A stretch of DNA of 64,000 bases from Bradyrhizobium diazoefficiens. Its GTDB lineage: Bacteria > Pseudomonadota > Alphaproteobacteria > Rhizobiales > Xanthobacteraceae. Positions 41,253 through 50,011 of this stretch are shown here, one piece after another; position 1 is the first letter of the stretch, and every line of letters begins with the position of its first letter. The notes below the pieces were generated by a model. It was given only the letters and a program-made list of their open reading frames with translations, ran no database searches and was not told where the DNA came from. Made by a program: the position numbers and the translations under genes. Location: assembly GCF_018129965.1 (NCBI RefSeq), contig NZ_JAFCKW010000003.1, positions 338,501 to 402,500 of the forward strand. Reading direction: 5' to 3'.

Positions 41253-41280
41253 AAGACGGCCGTTTCTCGCGGCCGTCTTT
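41253..41280 (+). terminator. Intrinsic terminator of nepR-ecfG
   Basis: AAGACGGCCG, loop TTTCTCG, CGGCCGTCTT then T: a perfect 10-base stem 35 bases after the ecfG stop. Confidence 0.8.
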
Positions 41281-41304
41281 GCGTGCTTGATTCACTAGAG
41301 CTTT

Positions 41305-41396
41305 TTCGGTTCTGATTGAATCAGAACCGAAGCTCCAGATTCTTGGTTTGACGCGTTTTCTTCCCGCGAACCGGTATCCACTTCGCTCGAAAACGC
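41305..41396. repeat. Rhizobial intergenic palindrome pair
   Basis: Two inverted repeats in a row: TTCGGTTCTGATT with its exact mirror around one base (41305-41331), and GCGTTTTC / GAAAACGC (41353-41396) enclosing gaaccggtatccacttcg. The second resembles a palindromic repeat that I know to be scattered through rhizobial genomes. It lies between the convergent ecfG and nitroreductase genes. Confidence 0.7.
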
Positions 41397-41397
41397 C

Positions 41398-42093
41398 CTA
41401 ATCCACGAAGGTCGCGGTCTCCGCGACGGTGGCGCGCGAGGTGCGGTAGCCGTTCACCTTGTGCGCATTGTCGGCATAGCCGAACGAGATGCCGCAGACG
41501 ATGCGGCGGTCGTCGGGCAGATTGAAGTGGCGGCGGATCAGACCGGAATGGCGCGCCAGCGCTGCCTGCGGGATGGTTCCGAGCCCGAGCGCCTGCGCGG
41601 CCAGCATGAAGTTCGAGACATAGGCGCCGCAATCGATCGCGCCGTAGATGCCGAGCGGCTCATGGGTGTGGATGATCGCGACATGCGGCGCGCCGAAAAA
41701 GTTGTAGTTCTCCATCGCCTGCTTGGCGTAGGCAGCCTTGTCGCCACGGGCGATGCCAAGCGTGTTGTAGAGCTGAAAGCCGCTCTCGCGGCGGCGTTCG
41801 AGATAGACGCCGGCATATTCGCGCGGCGGCACAAAATCATAATCGTCACCCAGCCCGCCGGAAGCCTCCTTGTAGATGAGTTGGCGAAAGCGCTCCTTGG
41901 CCTCGCCGCTGGCGATGAGGACCTGCCAGGGCTGGCTGTTGCACCAGGACGCGGTGCGCTGCGCGGTGGTCAGCACGTGCTCGATGATCGCGCGGTCGAC
42001 CTGTTCGGGCAGGAAGGCGCGAACCGAATAGCGCTCGTTGAGGAGCTCTTCGAGAACGCCGATGCGGTCGGTCTGGTTTGCTTTTGCGTCCAT
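41398..42093 (-). CDS. Nitroreductase-family protein
   Basis: A 231-residue FMN-dependent oxidoreductase with the family start LLNERYSVRAFLPEQVDRAIIEHVLTTAQRTASWCNSQPWQ, central YGAIDCGAYVSNFMLAAQALGLGTIPQAA, and late RIVCGISFGYAD. It transfers electrons from NAD(P)H to nitro- or quinone-like substrates. Start ATG 42093 removes 23 unconserved residues. It lies 138 bases after the acyl-CoA dehydrogenase gene, downstream of an inverted repeat. Confidence 0.9.
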   Translation of the reverse strand: MDAKANQTDRIGVLEELLNERYSVRAFLPEQVDRAIIEHVLTTAQRTASWCNSQPWQVLIASGEAKERFRQLIYKEASGGLGDDYDFVPPREYAGVYLERRRESGFQLYNTLGIARGDKAAYAKQAMENYNFFGAPHVAIIHTHEPLGIYGAIDCGAYVSNFMLAAQALGLGTIPQAALARHSGLIRRHFNLPDDRRIVCGISFGYADNAHKVNGYRTSRATVAETATFVD

Positions 42094-42109
42094 GGATCTA
42101 CTCGCTTTC

Positions 42110-42224
42110 GTGCCCCGGACGCGACGCAGCACGAAGTGATGCGGCGCAGAGCCGGGGCCCATTATGGCTCCTGGATCCCGGCTCTTCGGAGCGGCAATTC
42201 GCGCCGCACCGCGTCCGGGACACG
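42110..42224. repeat. Intergenic inverted repeat (CCCCGGACGCG family)
   Basis: Left arm GTGCCCCGGACGCGACGCAGC and right arm CGCCGCACCGCGTCCGGGACACG, with an inner GCAGAGCCGGGG / CCCGGCTCTTCG pair. It lies between the end of the first acyl-CoA dehydrogenase and the nitroreductase start. Confidence 0.65.
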
Positions 42225-42231
42225 CGACCTA

Positions 42232-43476
42232 TCACCGCCCCTTGGTCGGGATCTTGTTATACGGCACATCCTTGTCGACGCGAATGTCGCCGGGCAAGCC
42301 CAGCACGCGCTCGGCGATGATGTTGCGCAGGATCTCGTCGGTGCCGCCGGCGATGCGCATCGAGGGCGAGGACAGCAGCATCTGCTGGAACTGGCCCTGC
42401 ACCGTCTCCTCGTCCGGACCGGTGAGCACGCCGGCTGCGCCCTGGAGGTCCATGGCGTAAGAGGCGATGTCCTGCAGCATCATGCCCGACACCAGCTTGC
42501 CGATCGAATTTTCCGGTCCCGGCTGCTCGCCCTTCGACAGCGACGAGATCGCGCGGTAGCTGGTATATTTCAAACCGCTCGACTTCACCGCCCAGCTTGC
42601 AAGCCTGGAACGCACGGCGGGATCGTCGATGGCGAGCCCGTCCTCCAGCATCAGGCTGGAGCAGAACTCGAACAGTTCGGGGACGCCTGTCGCAAGCCGT
42701 GATCCGATCGACATGCGCTCGTTCATCAGCGTGGTCAGCGACACGCTCCAGCCTTCGCCGACGGCGCCAAGACGCTGGCTGTCGGGGATGACGACGTCGG
42801 TGAAATAGACCTCGTTGAACTCCTGCATGCCGTTGGCCTGCTTGATCGGCCGTACCTCGACACCCGGGCTCTTCATGTCCAGGAAGAACATGGTGAGACC
42901 CTTGTGCTTGGTCACGTTCGGATCGGTGCGCGCGATCAGCAGGCCGAAGTCGGAGTAATGCGCGCCCGAGGTCCAGATCTTCTGGCCGTTGACGACCCAG
43001 TTGTCGCCCTTCTTCTCGGCGCGTGTCCGCAGGCCGGCAACGTCGGAGCCGGCCGACGGCTCGGAAAACAGCTGGCACCAGATCTCCTCGCCGGAAGCGA
43101 GCTTCGGCAGATGCCGGCGCCTGGCGTCCTCGCTGCCCCAGGCCATCACGGTCGGGCCGCACATGCCCTCGCCGATCTGGAACGGCTGCGTCAGCTTGCC
43201 GTAGACGCCCTCCTCCTGCTGCCAGATCACGCGTTCGATCGGCGTGGCGCCGCGGCCGCCATATTCCTTCGGCCAGTGCAGGCAGGCCCAATTGCCTTCG
43301 AACTTCTTCTTCTGCCAGGCCTTGCCGACATCGACGATATCGTGATTGGCGAGCCGGATGCGGCCGAGCGACGACTTCGAGAGCTCGGCATGCAACTCCT
43401 TCGGCGCATTGGCCTCGACCCATTTGCGCGCGGTCTCGCGGAATGCGGCTTCCTGCGGGGTGTCGTCGAAATTCAT
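42232..43476 (-). CDS. Acyl-CoA dehydrogenase, alpha-type copy 1
   Basis: A 414-residue FAD enzyme that forms a trans-2-enoyl-CoA. Clear motifs: NWACLHWPKEYGGRG, WCQLFSEPSAGSDVAGLRTRAEK, GAHYSDFGLLIARTDPN, and GGTDEILRNIIAERVLGLPGDI at the C-terminal end. In usual dehydrogenases a Glu lies before GT in this last motif; here the residue is Gly, so catalysis may use a Glu elsewhere, as in some heteromeric steroid-type enzymes. Nearest relative is the next gene, which shares most of these blocks. ATG 43476 has AGAGG upstream. Confidence 0.92.
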   Translation of the reverse strand: MNFDDTPQEAAFRETARKWVEANAPKELHAELSKSSLGRIRLANHDIVDVGKAWQKKKFEGNWACLHWPKEYGGRGATPIERVIWQQEEGVYGKLTQPFQIGEGMCGPTVMAWGSEDARRRHLPKLASGEEIWCQLFSEPSAGSDVAGLRTRAEKKGDNWVVNGQKIWTSGAHYSDFGLLIARTDPNVTKHKGLTMFFLDMKSPGVEVRPIKQANGMQEFNEVYFTDVVIPDSQRLGAVGEGWSVSLTTLMNERMSIGSRLATGVPELFEFCSSLMLEDGLAIDDPAVRSRLASWAVKSSGLKYTSYRAISSLSKGEQPGPENSIGKLVSGMMLQDIASYAMDLQGAAGVLTGPDEETVQGQFQQMLLSSPSMRIAGGTDEILRNIIAERVLGLPGDIRVDKDVPYNKIPTKGR

Positions 43477-43507
43477 GGCGGACCTCTTCGTTCTTGCTTC
43501 GTGCGGG

Positions 43508-43590
43508 GGCGGCAAAGCGAAGCGTGCCCACCACCTTCCTCGATCTCGATAGGATTGGTGGGCACGGTGCTACGCACCTTTGCCCACCCG
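43508..43590. repeat. Intergenic inverted repeat (GCAAAG-GTGCCCACC family)
   Basis: GGCAAAGCGAAGCGTGCCCACCA is mirrored by TGGTGGGCACGGTGCTACGC and then ACCTTTGCCC. It belongs with the elements at 17840 and 44883, and separates the two alpha-type dehydrogenase genes. Confidence 0.6.
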
Positions 43591-43612
43591 ACAAACTGCT
43601 CTGGAATGACGG

Positions 43613-44860
43613 CTAATTCCTTCCCTTCGTCGGGATCTTGTTGAACGGCACGTCCTTGTCGACACGGATATCGCCGGGCAGGCCCAGCACCCGCTCGGCG
43701 ATGATGTTGCGCATGATCTCGTCGGTGCCGCCTTCGACGCGGGTCCCCGGCGCGCGCAGCAGCATGGCCTGGAAGCGGCCGGCAAGTTCGGCGTCCTCGG
43801 GACCGCTGACCACGCCGGCGGCGCCTTGAAGATCAAGCGCGTAGGTCGCGACGTCCTGGATCATCGAGCCCGCCACCAGCTTGCCGATGGAGTTTTCCGG
43901 TCCCGGACGCTCGCCCTTCGACAACGCCGAGATCGCGCGCATGCTGGTGTATCGCAGGCCGCTTGCCTTTACCGCCCAATTGGCCAGCTTCGCGCGCACC
44001 GCACGGTCCTCGATTGCGGGACCATCCTCCAGCATCAGGCTGGAGCAATAGTCGAACAGCTCCGGGAAACCGGTCGCGACGCCGGCGCCGATCGCGCTGC
44101 GCTCGTTCATCAGGGTCGTCAGCGACACGTTCCAGCCGTCATTGACCTCGCCGAGGCGCTGATGGTCGGGGATACGCACGTTGGTGAAATAGACCTCGTT
44201 GAAGTCGGAGGCGCCGCTGGCCTGCTTGATCGGCCGCACCTCGACGCCGGGGCTCTTCATGTCCAGGAAGAACATGGTGAGACCCTTGTGCTTGGCGACG
44301 TTGGGATCGGTGCGGGTCAGCAGGATACCGTAGTCGGAATAATGCGCGCCCGAGGTCCAGATCTTCTGGCCGTTGATGACCCATTCATCGCCGTCCTTCT
44401 CGGCGCGCGTGCGCAGGCCCGCGACATCCGAGCCGCCGGCCGGCTCGGAGAAGAGCTGGCACCACACCTTTTCGCCGGAGGCGAGCGGCGGCAGATAGGT
44501 GCGCTTGTGGTCCTCGCGTGCGAACGCCATCACGGTCGGCCCGCACATGCCGTGGCCGATGATGAACATGGCGGAGAGTTTGCCGAACGGACCCTCCTCC
44601 TGCTGCCAGATCACGCGCTCGATCGGCGAGGCCCCGCGGCCGCCATATTCCTTCGGCCAGTGCAGGCAGGCCCAGCCGGCGTCGGCTTTCTTCTTCTGCC
44701 AGGCCTTTGCGACCTGGAGGATGTCAGCGTTCTTGAGCTGCGTGCGGCCGAGCGAGGATTTGCGCAAATCCTCCTCGTACTGCCTGGGCGCGTTCGCATG
44801 GATCCAGGCGCGGGCGGTGGCGCGGAATTCGGCTTCCTGAGGCGTATCGTCGAAGTTCAT
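43613..44860 (-). CDS. Acyl-CoA dehydrogenase, alpha-type copy 2
   Basis: A 415-residue paralogue of the next gene, with the same N-terminal MNFDDTPQEAEF, WCQLFSEPAGGSDVAGLRTRAEK, SGAHYSDYGILLTRTDPNVAKHKG and GGTDEIMRNIIAERVLGLPGDI. The pair differ in many surface residues but keep the Gly in the Glu position. Tandem duplication explains them. The partner may be the 375-residue enzyme immediately upstream. Confidence 0.92.
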   Translation of the reverse strand: MNFDDTPQEAEFRATARAWIHANAPRQYEEDLRKSSLGRTQLKNADILQVAKAWQKKKADAGWACLHWPKEYGGRGASPIERVIWQQEEGPFGKLSAMFIIGHGMCGPTVMAFAREDHKRTYLPPLASGEKVWCQLFSEPAGGSDVAGLRTRAEKDGDEWVINGQKIWTSGAHYSDYGILLTRTDPNVAKHKGLTMFFLDMKSPGVEVRPIKQASGASDFNEVYFTNVRIPDHQRLGEVNDGWNVSLTTLMNERSAIGAGVATGFPELFDYCSSLMLEDGPAIEDRAVRAKLANWAVKASGLRYTSMRAISALSKGERPGPENSIGKLVAGSMIQDVATYALDLQGAAGVVSGPEDAELAGRFQAMLLRAPGTRVEGGTDEIMRNIIAERVLGLPGDIRVDKDVPFNKIPTKGRN

Positions 44861-44882
44861 GGCGTCTCTCTCTCGTGCTTCC

Positions 44883-44996
44883 GTAGGGTGGGTTAGCCGA
44901 AGGCGTAACCCACCACTTCCACCGAACATGCCGGCCGATGGTGGGTTACGCCAAGAGGTCTGCGCTGCGCGCAATCCGCTGGGCTAACCCACCCTG
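44883..44996. repeat. Intergenic inverted repeat (GTAGGGTGGGTTAG family)
   Basis: GTAGGGTGGGTTAGCC at the left, GGGCTAACCCACCCTGC at the right, with an inner pair GCGTAACCCACCA / TGGTGGGTTACGC. Two perfect nested arms make a strong cruciform. It lies between two dehydrogenase genes of the same operon. Confidence 0.7.
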
Positions 44997-45007
44997 CGCA
45001 TCTGTCA

Positions 45008-46135
45008 TTACGCCGCGTTCTTCTTGCGCATGCGATCGATCAACTGGTCTTCCCAATAGGACAGGCTGCCAAGCCCAAGCGCCATGGCATTGGCCCGGCG
45101 GTAGTACATGTGGCAGTCGAATTCCCAGGTGAAACCCATGCCGCCGTGAACCTGGATGTTGTTCTTGGCGCAGTGCTGGAACGCCTGCGTCGCGCTGATG
45201 CGCGCGGCTGCGGCGGCTTCCGGCAGCTCGGCGGCGTTGGTCGAGAGCGCCCAGGCACCGTAATAGCTGTTGGAGCGCGCCAGCGTCGCCGAGACGTACA
45301 TGTCGGCCAGCATATGCTTGACCGCCTGGAACGAGCCGATCTGGCGGCCGAACGCGATGCGGTCGAGCGCGTAGTCGCGGCCCATCTCCAGCGCACGGTC
45401 GGAACCGCCGACCTGCTCGAAGGCGCACAGCACGGCAGCGCGGTCGAGCACCTGGGTGAGGATGCTCCAGCCGTCACCGGCGGCCCCCAGCGGCTCCGCC
45501 TTGCAGTTCGTGAAGGTGATCTCGGCCTGTCCCCGGGTCGGATCGAGATTGGTGAGGCTCTTCACCTCGACGCCGCCTGCCTTGAGATCGACCAGGAACA
45601 GCGAAATGTCGCCATCGCGGCCGCTCGATCCCGTGCGGGCGGCGACCACGGCGAAATCGGCGATCGCACCATCGGGCACCGGCTTCTTGACGCCGTTGAG
45701 AACGCCGTTCGCCGCTGCGAGCTTGATGGATTTCGGCGACGGATTACCCTTGCCCTCGAACAGCGCCAGCGTGCCGATCGCCTCGCCCGAGGCGATGGCC
45801 GGCAGCCATTTCTTCTTCTGCGCGTCGCTGCCCGCGATCAGCAGCGCTTCGGCGGCCAGATACACGGTCGAGGAGAACGGCACCGGCGCATTGGCACGGC
45901 CCATCTCCTCGGCGATCACGCAGAGCTCGAGATGACCGGCGCCCGCGCCGCCGAACTCCTCGGGGATCGCGACGCCGAGAAAGCCCATCTCGGCGAGGCC
46001 CTTCCACAGTTCCTTGTCAAAGGGCGCCTTGCCGTCGAGCACGACGCGCACCGCCTTGGGCGAGCATTTTTCAGCGAGGAATTTGCGCGCCTGGTCGCGG
46101 AGCTGTTTCTGGTCGTCGGAGAAATCGAAGTTCAT
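45008..46135 (-). CDS. Acyl-CoA dehydrogenase, beta-type partner
   Basis: A 375-residue dehydrogenase with KGLAEMGFLGVAIPEEFGGAGAGHLELCVIAEEMGR, a middle FSSTVYLAAEALLIAGS, and the end QVHGGMGFTWEFDCHMYYRRANAMALG. The last block is typical of the second subunit in heteromeric acyl-CoA dehydrogenases of steroid and alicyclic acid breakdown. With either alpha-type neighbour it could form an alpha2-beta2 complex. ATG 46135 starts at MNFDFSDDQ. Confidence 0.9.
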   Translation of the reverse strand: MNFDFSDDQKQLRDQARKFLAEKCSPKAVRVVLDGKAPFDKELWKGLAEMGFLGVAIPEEFGGAGAGHLELCVIAEEMGRANAPVPFSSTVYLAAEALLIAGSDAQKKKWLPAIASGEAIGTLALFEGKGNPSPKSIKLAAANGVLNGVKKPVPDGAIADFAVVAARTGSSGRDGDISLFLVDLKAGGVEVKSLTNLDPTRGQAEITFTNCKAEPLGAAGDGWSILTQVLDRAAVLCAFEQVGGSDRALEMGRDYALDRIAFGRQIGSFQAVKHMLADMYVSATLARSNSYYGAWALSTNAAELPEAAAAARISATQAFQHCAKNNIQVHGGMGFTWEFDCHMYYRRANAMALGLGSLSYWEDQLIDRMRKKNAA

Positions 46136-46173
46136 GGCGGGCTACCCTTCTTTATTCATCTTGATTTTGTGAC

Positions 46174-46270
46174 GTCATTCCGGCGCGCGCGAAGCGCGAG
46201 CCCGCAATCCATAACCACCAGCCGGGGTTATGGAGTCCGGGCCTGGCCCTTCGGGCCATCCCGGAATGAC
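46174..46270. repeat. Intergenic inverted repeat (GTCATTCCGG family)
   Basis: GTCATTCCGG at the left is mirrored by CCGGAATGAC at the right, enclosing a smaller pair CCATAACC / GGTTATGG. The element at 57086 has the same ends. It lies between the feruloyl-type ligase and beta-type dehydrogenase genes. Confidence 0.75.
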
Positions 46271-46290
46271 GAATGGTGAGAGTGTCGTCT

Positions 46291-48162
46291 TCATCGCAGC
46301 ACGACCACATCCTGATCCGGCTTGTCCGCATAGAGCCGCTCCACCATCGCGGCGCGGCGCTCGAGGCCGGCGCGCTGGTTGATATAACCCTTGTCGGTGA
46401 GCTCGTTGCCGTCGATCGAGGGCGGCTCGGCCATCAACATGGCGCGCGCGATGATCCGGCTGCTGGCGCCTTCGCACGCCGTGTTGTGTGCCTCCAGCCC
46501 GCGCCTGAAGCAGGCGATCACCTCGGGATGCTTCACCGCCTCCTCGAAACTCAGCTCGGGATTGCCGACGAGCTGCCGGCAGGCATGCAAATTCGGCCAC
46601 GCCAGGAGGCCGATGAAGGCGCGATCCTGACCCGCGACCAGCGCGTCGTGGACGACGGGCGTTGCGGCCGCGATCGCATCGGTGCGAAGCGAGCCGACAT
46701 GGACGAAGGTGCCGGTGGTGAGCTTGAAATCCTCCACGACGCGGCCGGCGAAGATGATGCCCTTCACCGGATCGGTCTCGTCGACGAAGATCCCGGCATC
46801 GCCAATGCAGTAGAAGCCTTCCTCGTCGAACATCTTCCTGGTCAGCTCAGGCTGGCCGAAATAGCCGGGCGTCACGTTGACGCCGCGAAGCCGCAATTCG
46901 TACTTCGAGCCGCTCGGCACCATCTTGAGTTCGACACCGGGGAACGGCAGGCCGATCAGTCCGACGCGCTCGGTGTCCCAATAAGTGCCTGTCGAGGTCG
47001 GCGCGGTCTCGGTCGAGCCCCAGCCAGTGTAAAACACGATGCGCTCGCCGGTGGTCTTCACCGCAAGCGCCTGCATGCGATCGTAGAGATCGTCGGGCAG
47101 ACGCGCACCGCCATAGGCCATGATCGACAGGTTCTTGAAGAAAGAGCGGCAGAGCGCATCGTCCTTCTCCATCGCCGCCGCCAGCGCGGCATAGCCGGCC
47201 GGCACGTTGGCGTAATAGGTCGGCGAGATCTCGCGCAGGTTCCTGATGGTCTCCTCGAGCTGGCCCGGCATCGGCCGGCCGTCGTCGAGATAGAGCGTAC
47301 CGCCATCGACCAGGACCGGATGGAACGCGGCATTGCCGCCCATCGTGTGATTCCACGGCATCCAGTCGAGCACGACCGGCAGCGGACCGCCCGGGCTGCG
47401 AGGCCGCACCTGCATCATCATCGCCGCATTGGCGCACATCATCTGCTGCGTGTTGATGACGGCCTTGGGCATGCCGGTCGAGCCGGAGGTGAACAGCAGC
47501 TTGCCGACGGTATCGGGTGTAATCTTCGCGATCGACGCCTCGACATCGGCCGTGACGGGCGTCGCCGCGAGTTCGGTGAAGCTGACGCTTCTGATGCCGT
47601 CGCAGGGGCGCACGACGTGAACGACCGTGACGCCGGTGAGATCGAGCGCCTTCAGCGCCTTCTCGAAGGTTGGCCCGTCCTGCACCATCACCACGGCCGG
47701 CTTGATCAGGTCGAACAGGTATTTCAGCTTGACGTGATCGTGGCTCATCAACGAATAGGCCGGCGACACCGGTGCTGCCGGGACGCGCGCCTGCATCGCG
47801 GCCTGCGTCATCAACGCGTGCTCGATGGAGTTGCCGGAAAGGATCGTCACCGGGCGACCGTCGAGATGGAGATTGAGCAGGCCTTGCGTCAACGCATCGA
47901 CGGTGCGCTTGGCTTCGCCGTAGGATACCTTGCGCCATTCCCGCTTGGGGCCGCCGCGCTGCGCGAGCCAGATGCGCTCGGGCGCTTCCTTCGCCCATTT
48001 CGCCAATGAAGCCGGGAGGTGAGTCTCATAGGGTTGCAAGGGAATGCGCGACTTGAGCACGACGGTGCCGTCGCTGCGGCGCTCGACATCTATGTCGCGT
48101 GCCAGCCAATCCACTTTGCGAAAGGCGGGCTTCGTCATCACCGCCGCCGCGCTTCCACTCAT
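46291..48162 (-). CDS. Feruloyl-CoA synthase-type ligase
   Basis: A 623-residue adenylating enzyme with the P-loop KLLFTSGSTGMPKAV, the YTGWGSTETAPTS motif and the late IIFAGRVVEDFKLTTGTFVHVG hinge that is characteristic of feruloyl-CoA synthases and related aryl-acid ligases (the domain order and the GRVVEDFKL motif differ from fatty acid ligases). The substrate is probably a hydroxycinnamic or aryl-propionic acid. GGGAGA lies before ATG 48162. It precedes dehydrogenase genes and follows an enoyl-CoA hydratase gene, so it opens a beta-oxidation-like route. Confidence 0.88.
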   Translation of the reverse strand: MSGSAAAVMTKPAFRKVDWLARDIDVERRSDGTVVLKSRIPLQPYETHLPASLAKWAKEAPERIWLAQRGGPKREWRKVSYGEAKRTVDALTQGLLNLHLDGRPVTILSGNSIEHALMTQAAMQARVPAAPVSPAYSLMSHDHVKLKYLFDLIKPAVVMVQDGPTFEKALKALDLTGVTVVHVVRPCDGIRSVSFTELAATPVTADVEASIAKITPDTVGKLLFTSGSTGMPKAVINTQQMMCANAAMMMQVRPRSPGGPLPVVLDWMPWNHTMGGNAAFHPVLVDGGTLYLDDGRPMPGQLEETIRNLREISPTYYANVPAGYAALAAAMEKDDALCRSFFKNLSIMAYGGARLPDDLYDRMQALAVKTTGERIVFYTGWGSTETAPTSTGTYWDTERVGLIGLPFPGVELKMVPSGSKYELRLRGVNVTPGYFGQPELTRKMFDEEGFYCIGDAGIFVDETDPVKGIIFAGRVVEDFKLTTGTFVHVGSLRTDAIAAATPVVHDALVAGQDRAFIGLLAWPNLHACRQLVGNPELSFEEAVKHPEVIACFRRGLEAHNTACEGASSRIIARAMLMAEPPSIDGNELTDKGYINQRAGLERRAAMVERLYADKPDQDVVVLR

Positions 48163-48206
48163 TTTTGCGTCTCCCGGAATTACTGTCCTTTGCGGATCTT
48201 CATCGT

Positions 48207-49013
48207 TCAGCGCTTGATATAGACAGGCTTTCGCTTCTCAAGGAAGGCCCTGATGCCTTCCGAGAATTCCTCGGAGCGGCTGCACAGCACCTGGTTGCGA
48301 TCCTCCATCGCGATCACGGCTTCCAGCGACCCGGCGTCCACGCTCATGTTGAGACATTCCTTGGACAGGCGCAGCCCGACCGGCGAGGCCGTCATCATCG
48401 CATCGACATAGGGCGCGGCGGCGTCATCGAGCTTGTCCTCGTCGACGACCTCTGAAACCAGCCCGACTGCGAGCGCCCGCGCGGCACCGATGAAGCGCCC
48501 CGTGAGGATCAGCTCAGACGCGACGGAGACGCCGACGAGCCGCGGCAGAAAATAGCTGGTGCCGATGTCGCAGCCACCAAGACCGAGCTTGATGAAGGCG
48601 CAGTTCATGCGCGCCGATTTCGTCGCGATGCGGATGTCGGACGCCAGCGCCAGCGCAAAACCGCCGCCGGCCGCCGCGCCCTGCACCAGCGACAGGATCG
48701 GTTGCGGGCAGCGCCGCATCAGCATCACGATGTCGGCGATGCGTCGCTGCGAATCCAGCGATTCCGTGACACCGGGCGGCTCCTGCTGCCCGGCACGGCG
48801 CGCCATCGCAGCCTTGAGGTCGAGACCCGCGCAAAAATTCCTGCCCGCGCCCTTCAGCACGACCACGCGCGTGTCGCGGTTGCGCTGGAGGCCCTGGAAA
48901 TAGGCGTTGAGCGCGTCGATCAGCGCTGGATCGAGCGCGTTCAGACTGTCGGGACGATTGAGCGTGACCCGGTCGACGCCGTCGTCATGCTCGATCAGCA
49001 GCGGTTGGGACAT
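48207..49013 (-). CDS. Enoyl-CoA hydratase/isomerase-family protein
   Basis: A 268-residue crotonase with the oxyanion-hole blocks NFCAGLDLKAAMAR and LVQGAAAGGGFALALASDIRIA, and a C-terminal SEEFSEGIRAFLEKRKP. Catalytic Glu positions of hydratases are not clearly both present: the region after the second hole reads IKLGLGGCDIGTSYFLPRLVG, with Gly and Asp where hydratases have Glu. An isomerase or lyase action is therefore possible. AGGAG sits before ATG 49013. Confidence 0.88.
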   Translation of the reverse strand: MSQPLLIEHDDGVDRVTLNRPDSLNALDPALIDALNAYFQGLQRNRDTRVVVLKGAGRNFCAGLDLKAAMARRAGQQEPPGVTESLDSQRRIADIVMLMRRCPQPILSLVQGAAAGGGFALALASDIRIATKSARMNCAFIKLGLGGCDIGTSYFLPRLVGVSVASELILTGRFIGAARALAVGLVSEVVDEDKLDDAAAPYVDAMMTASPVGLRLSKECLNMSVDAGSLEAVIAMEDRNQVLCSRSEEFSEGIRAFLEKRKPVYIKR

Positions 49014-49053
49014 GGGGCGCTCCTGCATCCGCTCTTCGATTGGCGGTTATTGC

Positions 49054-49183
49054 GCCCTCTCCCTTGTGGGAGAGGGCAAGTACGTCGCTGACCAAGACCT
49101 TGCTCGGGTGAGGGGTCTATCTCCGCGGATAGAGACCCCTCATCCGGCGCTTCGCGCCACCTTCTCCCACAAGGGGAGAAGGG
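49054..49183. repeat. Intergenic inverted repeat (CCCTCTCCC / GGGTGAGGGG family)
   Basis: Contains GCCCTCTCCC / GGGAGAGGGC, GGGTGAGGGGTCT / AGACCCCTCATCC, and CCTTCTCCC / GGGGAGAAGG hairpins. This triple-stem element is a common alphaproteobacterial intergenic repeat. It lies between the SDR and crotonase genes. Confidence 0.7.
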
Positions 49184-49196
49184 AAGAAGGACGAAC

Positions 49197-49955
49197 CTAC
49201 CGCGGCGCCATGCGGATGGCGCCGTCGAGACGGATGGTCTCGCCGTTCAGCATCGCGTTCTCGACGATGTGCACCGCGAGCGCACCGTATTCCTTGGCAT
49301 CGCCGAGACGCGAGGGATGCGGCACCTGGGCGCCCAGGCTCTTGCGAGCCTCCTCGTTCAGGCCCATCAGCAGCGGCGTGAAGAACAGGCCGGGCGCGAT
49401 AGTATTGACGCGGATCTTCTGGCTGGCGAGGTCGCGCGCGGCCGGCAGGGTCAGGCCGACGACGCCGCCCTTGGAGGCCGAATAGGCGATCTGGCCGATC
49501 TGGCCTTCGTAGGCGGCAACCGAGGCGGTATTGATGATGACGCCGCGCTCCTCACCGACCGGCTCGATCGTGACGAGGCGCTCGGCGAACAGCCGCAGGC
49601 AGTTGAAGGTGCCGATCAGATTGACGTTGATGATGCGCGCGAACTTTTCCAGGGGATAGACGCCGTCGCGGCCGACGATGCGCTGCGAACCGCCGATGCC
49701 GGCGCAGTTCATCAGCACGCGGGCGACGCCATGCGCGGCCTCCGCCTTGGCGATCGCGGCCTTGATCTGCTCCTCGCTGGTGACGTCGGCATGAAGCGCG
49801 ACGCCCTTCACCTCGGCGGCGACCTTCTCGGCATTGTCCTTGTTCTGATCGATCACGCCGATCCTGGCGCCCTTGGCCGCCATGGCGCGGGCGGTGGCTT
49901 CACCGAGGCCCGAACCACCGCCGGTGATGAGAACGGCTACGTCTTTCAACTCCAT
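49197..49955 (-). CDS. SDR oxidoreductase, 3-hydroxyacyl-CoA dehydrogenase type 2-like
   Basis: A 252-residue short-chain dehydrogenase with TGGGSGLGEATARAMAAKG, NCAGIGGS, catalytic Ser in NTASVAAYEGQIGQIAYSASKGG (YxxxK is YSASK), and C-terminal LDGAIRMAPR. The insert and ending match the HSD17B10-like type that oxidises 3-hydroxyacyl-CoA with NAD+. The crotonase gene follows; together they would carry out steps two and three of a beta-oxidation cycle. Confidence 0.9.
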   Translation of the reverse strand: MELKDVAVLITGGGSGLGEATARAMAAKGARIGVIDQNKDNAEKVAAEVKGVALHADVTSEEQIKAAIAKAEAAHGVARVLMNCAGIGGSQRIVGRDGVYPLEKFARIINVNLIGTFNCLRLFAERLVTIEPVGEERGVIINTASVAAYEGQIGQIAYSASKGGVVGLTLPAARDLASQKIRVNTIAPGLFFTPLLMGLNEEARKSLGAQVPHPSRLGDAKEYGALAVHIVENAMLNGETIRLDGAIRMAPR

Positions 49956-50011
49956 CGCAATGTACCTTTCCTTGGGCGTTTCTTCTCTAGACTTGAAGTG
50001 CTTCGGCCGGA

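Noticed and set aside
46273..48009. 578-codon open frame antisense to the feruloyl-type ligase
   Set aside because: Again the reverse of a confident gene; Arg/His/Gly-rich.
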